Assembly (NCBI GenBank): GCA_947561715.1
Contig: OX387205.1
Coordinates: 5,399,001 to 5,463,000, forward strand
Length of the DNA: 64,000 bases
Direction: 5' to 3'
Source: Ascidia mentula
Taxonomy: Eukaryota > Chordata > Ascidiacea > Phlebobranchia > Ascidiidae
In this document: one piece after another, positions 15,286-24,156 of the stretch
Position numbering within the stretch: the first letter of the stretch is position 1
Layout: each line of letters opens with the position of its first letter
Position numbers and translations under genes: made by a program
Notes under the pieces: generated by a model
The model's input: only the letters and a program-made list of their open reading frames with translations
What the model was told of the DNA's origin: nothing
Database searches by the model: none

Positions 15286-15342
15286 TGTGATGACAACACT
15301 ACGTGATAAGAACTCCCACATGTTACTCATATCCGTACAAAG
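15286..15342 (+). promoter_or_regulatory. Shared CTLR upstream module
   Basis: A block reading GATGACAACACTACGTGATA, then AACTCCCACATG, then CTCATATCCGTACAAAG. Nearly the same block is found at 32,870-32,930, about 360 bp before the class II gene at 33.3 kb. Shorter versions occur at 19,575-19,640, 28,840-28,885, 32,040-32,105 and on the minus strand near 44,070-44,100 and 39,900. Its repeated placement 150-650 bp before exon 1 suggests promoter DNA copied with the genes; function is an inference. Confidence 0.4.
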
Positions 15343-15929
15343 TTGGTTTGTGGCAAATATTGCGTTCCAGTGCTGCATCATCCAGTTTTAGGAAGTGTTA
15401 GGTCTGCTGCTTACAATCGGGTGCGGACAACAAGGATTGTCCAAATCGTGTATTTGATCAGTAAAATTATGATTGTTCAATCAGCAATAATAATATATTA
15501 CAGCAGTGTCAAGTTGGCAAAAAGCAAATTAGGTTATTTGGGAACAAATTAGTAAATATTAACGAATCTATGTGGTTTGTGAGCCGACATCCGTAAATCA
15601 TAATTGTTTAGTGCAAAGATTTCTCAACAATTGGGTTTGCAATACTCTTTAAACCTACCCTGATATTGTGTATGGTGAATCATGGTCAAATAAAGGACAG
15701 ATGGACCGAAACCCACAGGAGATAAATTCACGCAATGGTTTGTTGAGTTGTTACATTACGAGAAAAGGCAGATTGTTAAAAGACAGTTGTAAATCTTTTG
15801 CAAGTAAGCTTTCAAGGATAGTAATTCTTGCTGTTTTTAGTTTTGTTTGGATTTAAATACGTAGTTGCAAAACCACGTACGTTTAACCATAGTTGCACTG
15901 CTTCTTTCTATCAACAGGAACTTTGCAAC

Positions 15930-18466
15930 ATGAGACTGTTCACGGTGTCGTTTTTAATTTGCTTTCCTGTTACTTTGTCCCAGACCTGGCACTCACCAAC
16001 TTTCATTAACTTCGAATATTTATTCGGTCAATCAGTGAATTCGTATCAAGATGCTGAAAACGCATGCGCTAACCATGCAGCACAGGTTGCTCATGTCAAA
16101 CCACCTTTAAACACAAACACAGCAAAATCAGCCCTTTTTCAATTTCTTGTCGGAAAAGATAAAGTCGTTCACAGGTGCTTGAGAATTGATTTTGGGAATC
16201 ATTTCCTATTCTGTTGCAAGTGGCCCTGACGATTTCTATCTTATTTTAATTATGTCCACTATCTAAGAAACTTTAGTTTCAAGCTGAAATATGTCAATTT
16301 TGTTCAATTAGACAAATATATTTTGCCTTGTTTAAAGCATCATCAGTGTCTATAAAAGCAAAGCAAGAATTAGGTTCAAATAAAAGAAAGGCTCTCCACT
16401 ACATCACAACAAGCTAAGCTTAACATGCAAAAGTTGCGGTATATTTATTGCCACATGCTACATATGTAAGAAACAATATGTGGGACAAACGAAAAACAGG
16501 TTTGCCACACGTTGGTCGGGTGCCAAGTTCGACATTTCGCAACGATGGAACAGCGCTCTTGCATCATAATAAAGATTGTCATCCACGCTCGTTTTCTCAA
16601 CATCCACCCATTGAACAATGTTACGAAGTCACTTTCGTTAAACAACCACGTACCGCAAATTTGGACATGGCTGAAGATAAATAGTTAAACAAAACAAACG
16701 CAAAAAATAATATACAAAAAATGATTTCACCGCGGTGCAATGTTGTGTTTTTTTGTTCACATTGCTTCAAGCAGATATTGTTTCTTTATCTTTCCCGTGT
16801 TTATCATCACCGTGTTTTTACTTTTTTCCTGTGTCCTTATCTTTTCCGTGGTTTCTCAACGCTTCCACCCGTTGCATGTGGCAGGTTTTTAGTTGTGTAA
16901 AGGGCGTGTTGTGAGGTAGTGGAGAGCCTTTCTTTTATTTGAACCTAATTCTTGCTTTGCTTTTTTGGACACTGATGAAGCTTTTAACAAGGCGAAATAT
17001 ATTTGTCTAATTGAACAAAATTGACAGATTTCAGCTTGAAACTAAAGTTTCTGAGATAGTGGTCTTTGCAGTTATTCGAAATTAGTATAGGCCTCGTTTA
17101 GTAGAGCAAAGAAACATACAGACAGTTCACGAATGTTTGTGATAATCTGGATATTCGCTTTAGCAATATTTAGGGAGCAAAACTGGTTGTTATAATCCAT
17201 AAAAACGACACTTCAGTATATTAATGCTGGACAAAAACTTGTTAGATTATGACACAAATATATTTCGTATTTGAAGACCCCCCATACTCGTTCTACATCG
17301 GAGCAAAACGAGGTGCAGGAACAAACATATATAAGTGGACAGAGAAAATATTGACAATGGACAGTGGGCAACAGGGGAAACGATCGCAACAGGAGAAAAG
17401 TATTGTGTGATAATGGGTTCATTAACCAACAATTGATTCAACATACAAGTGGAGAAGTACCGAATGCAATGTTGCTTCGGGATATATTTGTGAGCGTAGT
17501 GCATATGGTAAGTTAAGAATTGGGATATCATCAAACGATTGTTGGGATAAACATGTAACTCATTTGGTATAAAAGTGCGACGACAAAAACAATATTAATC
17601 GATCAATTTCCTGTGTTTAAGCCACCACAACTACTAAACCAAGTTTAACCACAAGCACAACAAGAACCACCCATTTTCCCACCACAACCAGTTCCACACA
17701 AACCACCATCACAATGGAACCAACCACCAGCGAATCTGAACCAACCACTTTTACCACCACTTCCATACGTGAGTAAATCGCATTTTTATGTCAAATATTT
17801 GCATCACATTCAAACTTGATTCTTTGTTTCAACAGCAATCTACAATCGTTCATCGGACGAAATTAACAACAACATTTTAAGGATAGTTACTGTATTGGTC
17901 GTACTTGTGGTCATCGTCATCGTATTGATTATCGCCATGATTTTCTTCTATAACCGGACAAAACACCAGTAAGCAGCCATGTAAAAACTGTTATCACTAA
18001 AACATGTTTTCAACATTTGTCTTAGATTTAGAGTTTTATGTTTTAATAATTTTTAACTTCGTTTTTATGTCTGCTGGCTTTTTGTGAGGAAAGTAATCTT
18101 ACAGAGTTCACTCATAGAAAGGTTAAAGCTTGTTGTTCATATTCGCAGAGCTGGTCACCAAACCAACCATGGGATAGGGACCAGATCTATTGGTAAGTGA
18201 GGATATTTTGTTGGGAAACTAACATAAAACCTCCAGGTTATATCGCGTGGTATAAAGTGAATGTTACAGAGGATGGAGATGAAACGTACATAGTTCCACA
18301 AACCACTCCATCAACCAACCAACACCAACCTACAAACAACCAACACAAACCACCCAGAAACACCAACCACGACTATGACATCATAAAGCAAAATGAATAC
18401 GTAAACAAGAATGTGGGAAACACTTCCATGACTGGGGGTGAAAGTTCTTACATGAAAGTCGAATAA
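15930..18466 (+). pseudogene. CTLR class I gene, broken by frameshifts
   Basis: The same six-exon plan as the intact receptors is visible: 15,930-16,174, 17,277-17,507, 17,622-17,768, 17,836-17,968, 18,149-18,192 and 18,237-18,466. Exon 1 encodes a signal peptide (MRLFTVSFLICFPVTLSQ) and the first half of a C-type lectin domain. It has one extra T near 16,137 relative to the 20.3-kb gene, which changes its end phase from 1 to 2. Exon 2 has lost 4 bp near 17,343 and gained 1 bp near 17,428, giving an in-frame stop between the two sites. The stalk, transmembrane and tail exons are all still open, with YIVP, YDII, YVNK and YMKV motifs. A Penelope-like fragment sits in the first intron. Decay appears recent, because the upstream region and exon 1 closely match the gene at 20.3 kb. 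Confidence 0.8.
16257..17062 (+). mobile_element. Penelope-like element fragment with inverted terminal repeats
   Basis: Inverted repeats of about 157 bp flank the fragment: 16,257-16,413 and 16,905-17,062, both containing CAAGAATTAGGTTCAAATAA or its complement. Inside, from about 16,424, one frame reads a C-x2-C motif followed by CYICKKQYVGQTKNRFATRW, which matches the GIY-YIG endonuclease end of Penelope-like reverse transcriptases. The frame then shifts and ends with NLDMAEDK and a stop at 16,684. No reverse transcriptase is present, so this is a 3'-end copy. Inverted flanking repeats are known for this element class. A CTGATGA plus GCGAAA pattern near 16,970 may be a worn hammerhead motif. 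Confidence 0.75.
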
Positions 18467-19570
18467 TTTGTTGCCATTCTTTTAATCAATGGTGGTTGAG
18501 CCAAATTGTATTTAAACTGTGGGCATCCTGCTTATTTATAAATAAATGTACAAAATTATTTATTTGTAGTTGAGCATGTACAAAACCTCAATACGTAAAC
18601 CCGGCTTAAAATACACGGGTAAAGAATACATGGCGTGTTGAGAGAGGGTTTGCAAAGATATAAGTTGGATGAAATCTTCACATACAAACATTTGTATTTC
18701 TTTGTTGAATAAACGACGGTCCCGAAGTTTTCTGTCAATTTCATTGCTCCTTGTTTGTGCTTCTAGTTGTGTTTCAGTAAGTTACTTGTTTATCCACGTG
18801 CGTCTATGACGCTTTGTAACATCAGGAAATATAAATTATCACATAGTAGGTTGTGGGTGTGTGATGTTGTTATCTCGTGTTGTTGTGTTTACGAGATCGG
18901 GTGGAAATCGTTTAATGTGATACACTGGTGAGATTAATCCAACAAGCACAAAAAAGGTAGTCCAGGAAATCAAAGCAACCAGATGAGCGAAGGTTCCCTT
19001 AAACTCGTATGTGGACGTGGGAGAAGGGAATTATTCCCCCATACTAAATCGTGAGTTATCTAAATAAAAGAAATCATGTATTTCCGGTGTTCACATCCCG
19101 AGATAGAACTCCCACACATCGATTCATATCCGTACACATAACCATGCAAGTTGGCATGTCTAATATGTGGTTCAGCAAGGAAACAAAAGTAATGATGAAA
19201 CAAACGATATATTTGCCCGGGCCTCAATTTAGTTTTCTTAACATTTTGTCATCATTCCTTTATATAACGTCATAACCTATGTAAATGACGTCACACCTTT
19301 CTTCAACAGTCACAACAGTTTTCTTGCAGCTAAATTACGTTCGTCGAGATCAGTGTTTCCAAACTTTTTTGTCTGCGGAACACAACAACGTTATTAAAGA
19401 TGACAGGAAACAAATTGAGAAACACCAAATACGTCAGAACCGTCAAGTAGTAATTTTGATTCTAAAAGTTTGAAAAAGTCACAAGAAAAACAGTTACGAG
19501 GGACTTGAAGCTATTCGTGAAGTCATTCGTATTTCAGGCACCACATTTTCATGTGTGGTCGCTACACCTG
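18467..19570. other. Intergenic between CTLR copies
   Basis: This is the 3' flank of the class I copy, with TTTATAAATAAATG near 18,536 possibly serving as a poly(A) signal. It is followed by sequence shared with other CTLR intergenic regions, including GAACTCCCACACATCGATTC near 19,108. A perfect CRE-type palindrome TGACGTCA lies at 19,286-19,293. No independent gene was found. Confidence 0.5.
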
Positions 19571-19574
19571 TGCG

Positions 19575-19640
19575 AATTATTTCGATGACAACTACGTCAT
19601 TAGAATCCCCACATGTTTTTCAATTTACTCATTTCCGTGC
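19575..19640 (+). promoter_or_regulatory. CTLR upstream module, diverged copy
   Basis: Contains GATGACAACTACGTCATTAG, then AATCCCCACATG, then TTTACTCATTTCCGTGCAGAG. This aligns with the modules at 15,286, 32,044 and 32,870 and lies about 650 bp before the start codon at 20,288. Regulatory role is inferred from position and repetition only. Confidence 0.35.
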
Positions 19641-20287
19641 AGAGGAAGACGGTTTGTTTCTGCGTTAGAGGCGATGTTGTGATTCCTTTAGTCAACATTG
19701 ACCAGTTCAGGAAGTATTGCGGTTGCTTCTGTGTTCGCCTCAGTGGAAGAACAGCCACCTTGTGCTGCTAAGTTATGTTTAACAACGGTCAATTGTTCAG
19801 TCATCTATAATAATTACAGCAGTGTCAAGTTGGCAAAAAGCAAATTAGGTTATTTGGGAACAAATCAGTAAATATTAACGAATCTATGTGGTTTGTGAGC
19901 CGACATCCGTAAATCATAAAGGTTTAGTGCACAGATTTCGCAATAATTGGGTTAACATCACTTTATAAACCTACCATGATATTATTTGCGACGAATCATA
20001 GTCGATTAAGAAATTAAAAATTTGAAACAGACAGTTGCGAAAAATAAACTACAGATGGACCGAAACCCACTGGAGATAATTTGTTCACGCAATGGTTTGT
20101 TGAGTTATCACATTACGAGAAAAGGCAGATTGTTAAAAGCCGGTTGCAAATCTTTTGCAAGTAAGCATTCAAGGATAATAATTCTTGCTGTTTTTAGTTT
20201 TGTTTGTATTTAAATACGTAGTTTGCAAAACCACGTACGTTCAACCATAGTGGCACTGCTTCTTTCTATCAACAGGAACTTTGCAAC

Positions 20288-22083
20288 ATGAGGCTGTTCA
20301 CGGTGTCGTTTTTAATTTGCTTTCCTGTCACTTTGTCCCAAACCTGGCACTCACCAACTTTCATTGACTTCGAATATTTATTCGGTCAATCAGTGAATTC
20401 GTATCAGGATGCCGAAAACGCATGCGCTAACCATGGAGCACAGGTTGCTCATGTCAAACCACTTTTAAAGACAAACATAGCAAAATCAGCTCTTTTCAAT
20501 TTCTTGTCGGAAAAGATAAGGTCTTTAACAGGTACTTGAAATTAGTATAGGCCACGTTTAGTAGAGCAAAGAAACATACAGATTCAGTCTATTACAACTG
20601 GAAAAAAATTGTTAGATTGTGTCACAAATATATTTCTTATTTGAAGATCCACCATATTCGTACTACATCGGAGCGAAACGAGCTGCAGGAACAAAAAACT
20701 ATAAGTGGACGTATGGAGCAGATGCTGTCAATGGACAGTGGGCTGCAGGGGAACCGGATACAACAGGAGAAAAGTATTGTGTGATAATGGGTTCATTAAC
20801 TTCACTTGATTCAACATACAAATGGAGAAGTACGGAATGCAATGTTACATCAGGATATATTTGTCAACGGATATCGGGAGGTTAGTGCTTATATTAAATA
20901 TGTAGACTATTGACATTGCGTCGTCCACTTCGGAAATATAGTATAGTACCGCGTAATATGGTTTCTAACTTCAGCTGCGAGCATATCATCATCTACAATA
21001 ACAAGCAAAACATCAACATTGGTGACAACAACCCACGCCAAAGACACATTTCTATCAACAACCAACAAGAAAGGTAAAATCATTTTGTTTGCCAAGCATA
21101 TTTATGTAAACGTTGCCTATATTTTGCCAGAAGGCCAAGCGACAAAGCACAAGAAAAATAGCTACAATGGTGCCCAGGGTGTGATTATAACTCTTCGGGT
21201 TTCAATGCCAATAAATTCCTTTGTTTTAAATATTATTTCTCTTGTCAAAAACGGTTGATTAAATGCCGCAGTCAAAAAATTAAATGGAGATTATTTAAAT
21301 CGATATTTTTCAGTCACTTCTTCAACAACAGTTGATGTAAATTCACCATCAAACGTCATGGATTCTTCATCTATCGTTGGTGCAGTTGTTGGGGTTGTGA
21401 TCGTCATCTTCTTATTAATCCTCGCCACTGGATTGGTTTTATGGAGGAAACGCAGGTAAAGTTATCAGTATGACGTAATAATGGGTTGCAGAATGTTTTT
21501 CAGTTCCAAAACAACCGACTCAAGTAAACCGTGTTGTGTTTCCGATTTAAGCAGAGCCGACAACCAGCAGTTTGTCAACGGGACAAGGGAAGGAGAAGAG
21601 CCAGGTAAGCAATCAGTTTGCGCGGTTGTTTTGGTTTCGTGCTTTAACAAAAGGTTTCTTTCTACGGAAACAATGTAACTTAACGTCGTTTCTTGGTATT
21701 GGAGATCACAACATCCTCAAACTATCATAACTACAGTGTTTGCACAACTGCTACTTTCAACGTTTGTTTCCCAAGCACAAGAAACCTCCCCAACCCCAAC
21801 CACAACACCAGCACAACCGATCTACGCAACCGCAAAACCACGAAAGAAGAAAAACCAACCAAAAGCAGGAACCTCATCCAGGGTTGAATCTACCAACGAA
21901 GCGGTTTACGACCAAGTTAATAATGATGAGGATTGTGACACGTACGACCACCTCCAACACACAAGCTTACATGCACAAACTTATAACACGGAAGCACATG
22001 GGTACAACGATGACGTAGATACATCACGGGACTGCAATGATGCGGAACAAACTTATGCGATTGTCAGGAAAGGAAACGAATAA
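20288..22083 (+). CDS. C-type lectin-like receptor, class II (ITAM-like) tail
   Basis: Six exons join with consistent phases: 20,288-20,531, 20,647-20,880, 20,975-21,073, 21,314-21,455, 21,504-21,604 and 21,776-22,083 (1,128 nt, 375 residues). Signal peptide residues 1-18. A C-type lectin domain covers about 19-160 with the four canonical Cys (contexts ENACA, KYCVI, TECNV, YICQR) and a YIGAKR block at the WIGL position. EPN appears as EPD and WND is not kept, so calcium-dependent sugar binding is doubtful. A Ser/Thr stalk (about 160-210) precedes a 24-residue membrane segment (213-236) ending in RKR. The tail has Tyr at 290, 318, 330 and further on; E-x2-Y-x2-V-x8-Y-x2-L at 315-333 is nearly an ITAM, and YAIV is close to the end. 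A type I membrane receptor that could signal by itself; ligand unknown. Confidence 0.85.
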
Positions 22084-22164
22084 GAAGTAATAATGGGACA
22101 TTATGTCAAGATTTAAGTCGCATTGCGTTGTTTCTTCCGCATTTTTATTTCAGAATCCCATGAA

Positions 22165-22195
22165 TGACGTCACAATCTCTGTGTGGATGACGTCA
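22165..22195. promoter_or_regulatory. Pair of CRE-type palindromes after class II gene
   Basis: Two perfect TGACGTCA palindromes at 22,165-22,172 and 22,188-22,195, about 80-110 bp after the stop codon. The same pair follows the class II gene at 33.3 kb (36,912 and 36,935). One perfect and one mutated copy follow the minus-strand class II gene (near 40,766) and lie in the relic at 47,841. CREB/ATF binding is known for this motif; activity here is inferred. Confidence 0.4.
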
Positions 22196-22199
22196 CAAA

Positions 22200-23160
22200 T
22201 TTATTCAACAACTTTCACCGCTGTGGTTATTATGTCTGTAACTAGGTATTTATTTAGTGTTTTTCTGTGATGGTTATGTTATGACGTATGTGTTCAAAAA
22301 TGTATTACTGTGTTTAGTTTTGAAGTAAAAACATATTTACTTTACTATGCGTGTTTACATATTTTCGTTCGCTAAGACAGAAGCGATGACGTCAGTTTGC
22401 TTTTCCTTCGTGTTACATACAACTGTTATTCAACTGTGTACTAGGCAAAGCTGTTGATATCTGGAAGTTTCATAAAGTAATCAACAGTGTGGAATTAGTG
22501 TTGCCCGCAAAACTATAGTATCTCTGCAACATACGGTGTTACATGATGCAAATGACAACGACATTGCTGACGTCACGTTTATACACCGATCGTCAACGTA
22601 GCACATTCCCAGTTTCCTCTGGGTAAAAATTACGTAATTCAGGATTTTACGTTGCGGAGCTTTAAGGAAATTCGATTGATTTTAAAATTTCACTGACACA
22701 GAAAAACTCAGCACTGTAGTCACACGAATGGAAAACACGCACGAAATAGTCCCTGAATATAAAGCAAAGTAATCAGCTCATATCTGTACAAGGAAGATGT
22801 GAGGACGTGGGTTTCCTTCTTCCAGATATAACACGGTACAACGTGGGTGATGACGTATAGGAATATCACGTGACTGCAATGTTGGTACAGAACAAACTTA
22901 ACCTCACGCTGGAGAAACATCAAAAGTAAAATGGAATGTTGCTGGAAGCACTTAAAATCTCTTCAGCGTATCGAAAACATGTTGTTGATTTGAAGTATTT
23001 CCCGGTATATCATGTTTAAAGTGTGAAGGCGTGTTTGTGTTCCCAAGATAGAACTCCCACCCACACATCGATTCATGTAAGCACACATAACCATGCAAGC
23101 TAGTATATCTAATATGCGGTCCAAATAAAGTTACCTTTTAACAAGAGAAATATATAAAAG
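22200..23160. other. Intergenic with decayed class II tail exon
   Basis: 3' flank of the class II gene. About 22,828-22,915 aligns with the end of the class II tail exon (TATAACACGG, then CACGTGACTGCAATG, then CAGAACAAACTTA) but with small deletions and no open frame. The same decayed piece recurs at 37,230-37,280, 48,800-48,890 and, reversed, at 40,040-40,120. The rest contains the GAACTCCCACACA-type intergenic module at about 23,050. Confidence 0.5.
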
Positions 23161-23267
23161 TTAGAAATCAGATTGTGGACGGAGAAACAGGAAGGAGTTT
23201 ATTTCGTTAAGAAACGGGAGATCTATCTTGGAGAAACACTACATTCGCTTTGAGGCGATTATGAGAT

Positions 23268-23402
23268 TGTAGCGCGCACATTACCGCATTTTAGCGAAGC
23301 GGATTAATTGCCTTTTTCGCCGCGTTTCTCTTTTGCTGTTGTTGCGTTGACTCGTTGAGTCATTCTTAACTTTGCAACGGAATAAAGCTGTGTTACGCGT
23401 TA
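23268..23402 (+). repeat. 5' LTR of Ty3/Gypsy element
   Basis: Begins TGTAGCGCGCACATTACCGC and ends at TTACGCGTTA. It contains an AATAAAG signal near its 3' end. At 135 bp it is very short for a Gypsy LTR. The last bases differ from the 3' LTR (ACGCGTTA against ACGCTTTA), and the imperfect termini (TGTAGCG against CGCTTTA) are weaker than the usual TG...CA ends. Confidence 0.95.
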
Positions 23403-23403
23403 G

Positions 23404-23421
23404 TGGTGACCCCGACGAGTC
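23404..23421 (+). other. Primer-binding site
   Basis: TGGTGACCCCGACGAGTC starts two bases after the 5' LTR. TGG is complementary to a tRNA CCA end, which is the standard minus-strand priming site. I did not assign the tRNA. Confidence 0.7.
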
Positions 23422-23458
23422 AGAAACGTATATTTCTTGACATAAATTTCTAGTTAAG

Positions 23459-24127
23459 ATGGATGGTAGTGATCAAAACGCTGTGGCTATTAAACTCCCC
23501 ACATTTTGGATGTCACAGCCACGTGTTTGGTTCCAGCAAGCGGAAGCTCAATTTGCTTTGAAGAAAGTGACAGCTGACGAAACCAAGTACTTTTACGTTG
23601 TGTCAGCTCTCGATCAGAATACAGCTAGTCGTTTGATTGATTTACTTGAACAACCGCCGCATGAAGACAAGTATGCAGCAATTAAGGAGCGATTGCTGAC
23701 TACTTTTACTTTAAAACCGTCACAAAGAGCTCAACAATTACTCCACATGCCAACTTTGGGTGACCGGCTGCCAACTGCCCTAATGGACGAAATGCTGGCG
23801 TTGCTTGGGAGTGAGGAACCTTGTTTTTTGTTCAAAGAATTATTCCTGGAGAAGATGCCCGCTGCCGTACGCACGGGTTTGGCTGGAAAGGATTTTCCTT
23901 GTGCTCGCGTTTTAGCGCAACAGGCGGATGCTCTGCTCTTGGCTAGTAGAAAAGACGAGGAATACGAGGTATTAAAGGTGCGACGCTCGAGGTTCAGTTC
24001 TACTCCACCACAACAAGTAAGAAACGCTCAAAAATTTTGCTTTTACCACCGTCGTTTCGGTAAAAACGCACGTCAGTGTTGTCCTCCATGTGCGTTTCGG
24101 GGAAACGAGCAAGCCGACCGTCTTTAG
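23459..24127 (+). CDS. gag: Gag polyprotein of Ty3/Gypsy element
   Basis: A 222-residue frame starting at the first ATG after the primer-binding site (AAGATGG context). The body is an alpha-helical capsid-like region of the kind found in metazoan Gypsy Gag. Close to the end is [18 protein letters not shown], the degenerate zinc-knuckle block seen just upstream of the protease in this group. The frame stops at 24,125-24,127, inside a predicted pseudoknot and after a slippery heptamer that shifts ribosomes into pol. In many relatives gag and pol form one frame, so the separated arrangement is worth noting. Confidence 0.85.
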   Translation: MDGSDQNAVAIKLPTFWMSQPRVWFQQAEAQFALKKVTADETKYFYVVSALDQNTASRLIDLLEQPPHEDKYAAIKERLLTTFTLKPSQRAQQLLHMPTLGDRLPTALMDEMLALLGSEEPCFLFKELFLEKMPAAVRTGLAGKDFPCARVLAQQADALLLASRKDEEYEVLKVRRSRFSSTPPQQVRNAQKFCFYHRRFGKNARQCCPPCAFRGNEQADRL

Positions 24128-24156
24128 CTGCTGCGACGGCCGGCAAAACGAGCAGC
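24100..24156 (+). promoter_or_regulatory. -1 ribosomal frameshift signal: slippery site plus pseudoknot
   Basis: GGGAAAC at 24,100-24,106 is in the correct phase in gag (G GGA AAC). Six bases later, stem 1 pairs GCCGACCGTC (24,113-24,122) with GACGGCCGGC (24,135-24,144), nine of ten pairs. Loop bases GCTGCT (24,127-24,132) pair with AGCAGC (24,151-24,156) as stem 2. This is an H-type pseudoknot at the usual spacing. Pol is in the -1 frame relative to gag, as required, and the gag stop lies within the knot. Confidence 0.85.

Noticed and set aside
15668-15856. 62-codon frame before exon 1, similar to one at 20,022-20,213
   Set aside because: The two upstream regions are recent duplicates, so shared open frames are expected; no other gene of the cluster has it.
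16968-17012. Hammerhead ribozyme in the Penelope-like right repeat
   Set aside because: The core has one extra base, stems I and III are only weakly paired, and the left repeat has lost the GAA; kept only as a remark.
17213-17534. Open frames on the minus strand opposite lectin exon 2
   Set aside because: They mirror the conserved lectin exon on the plus strand and appear opposite other copies too; no independent splice or start context.
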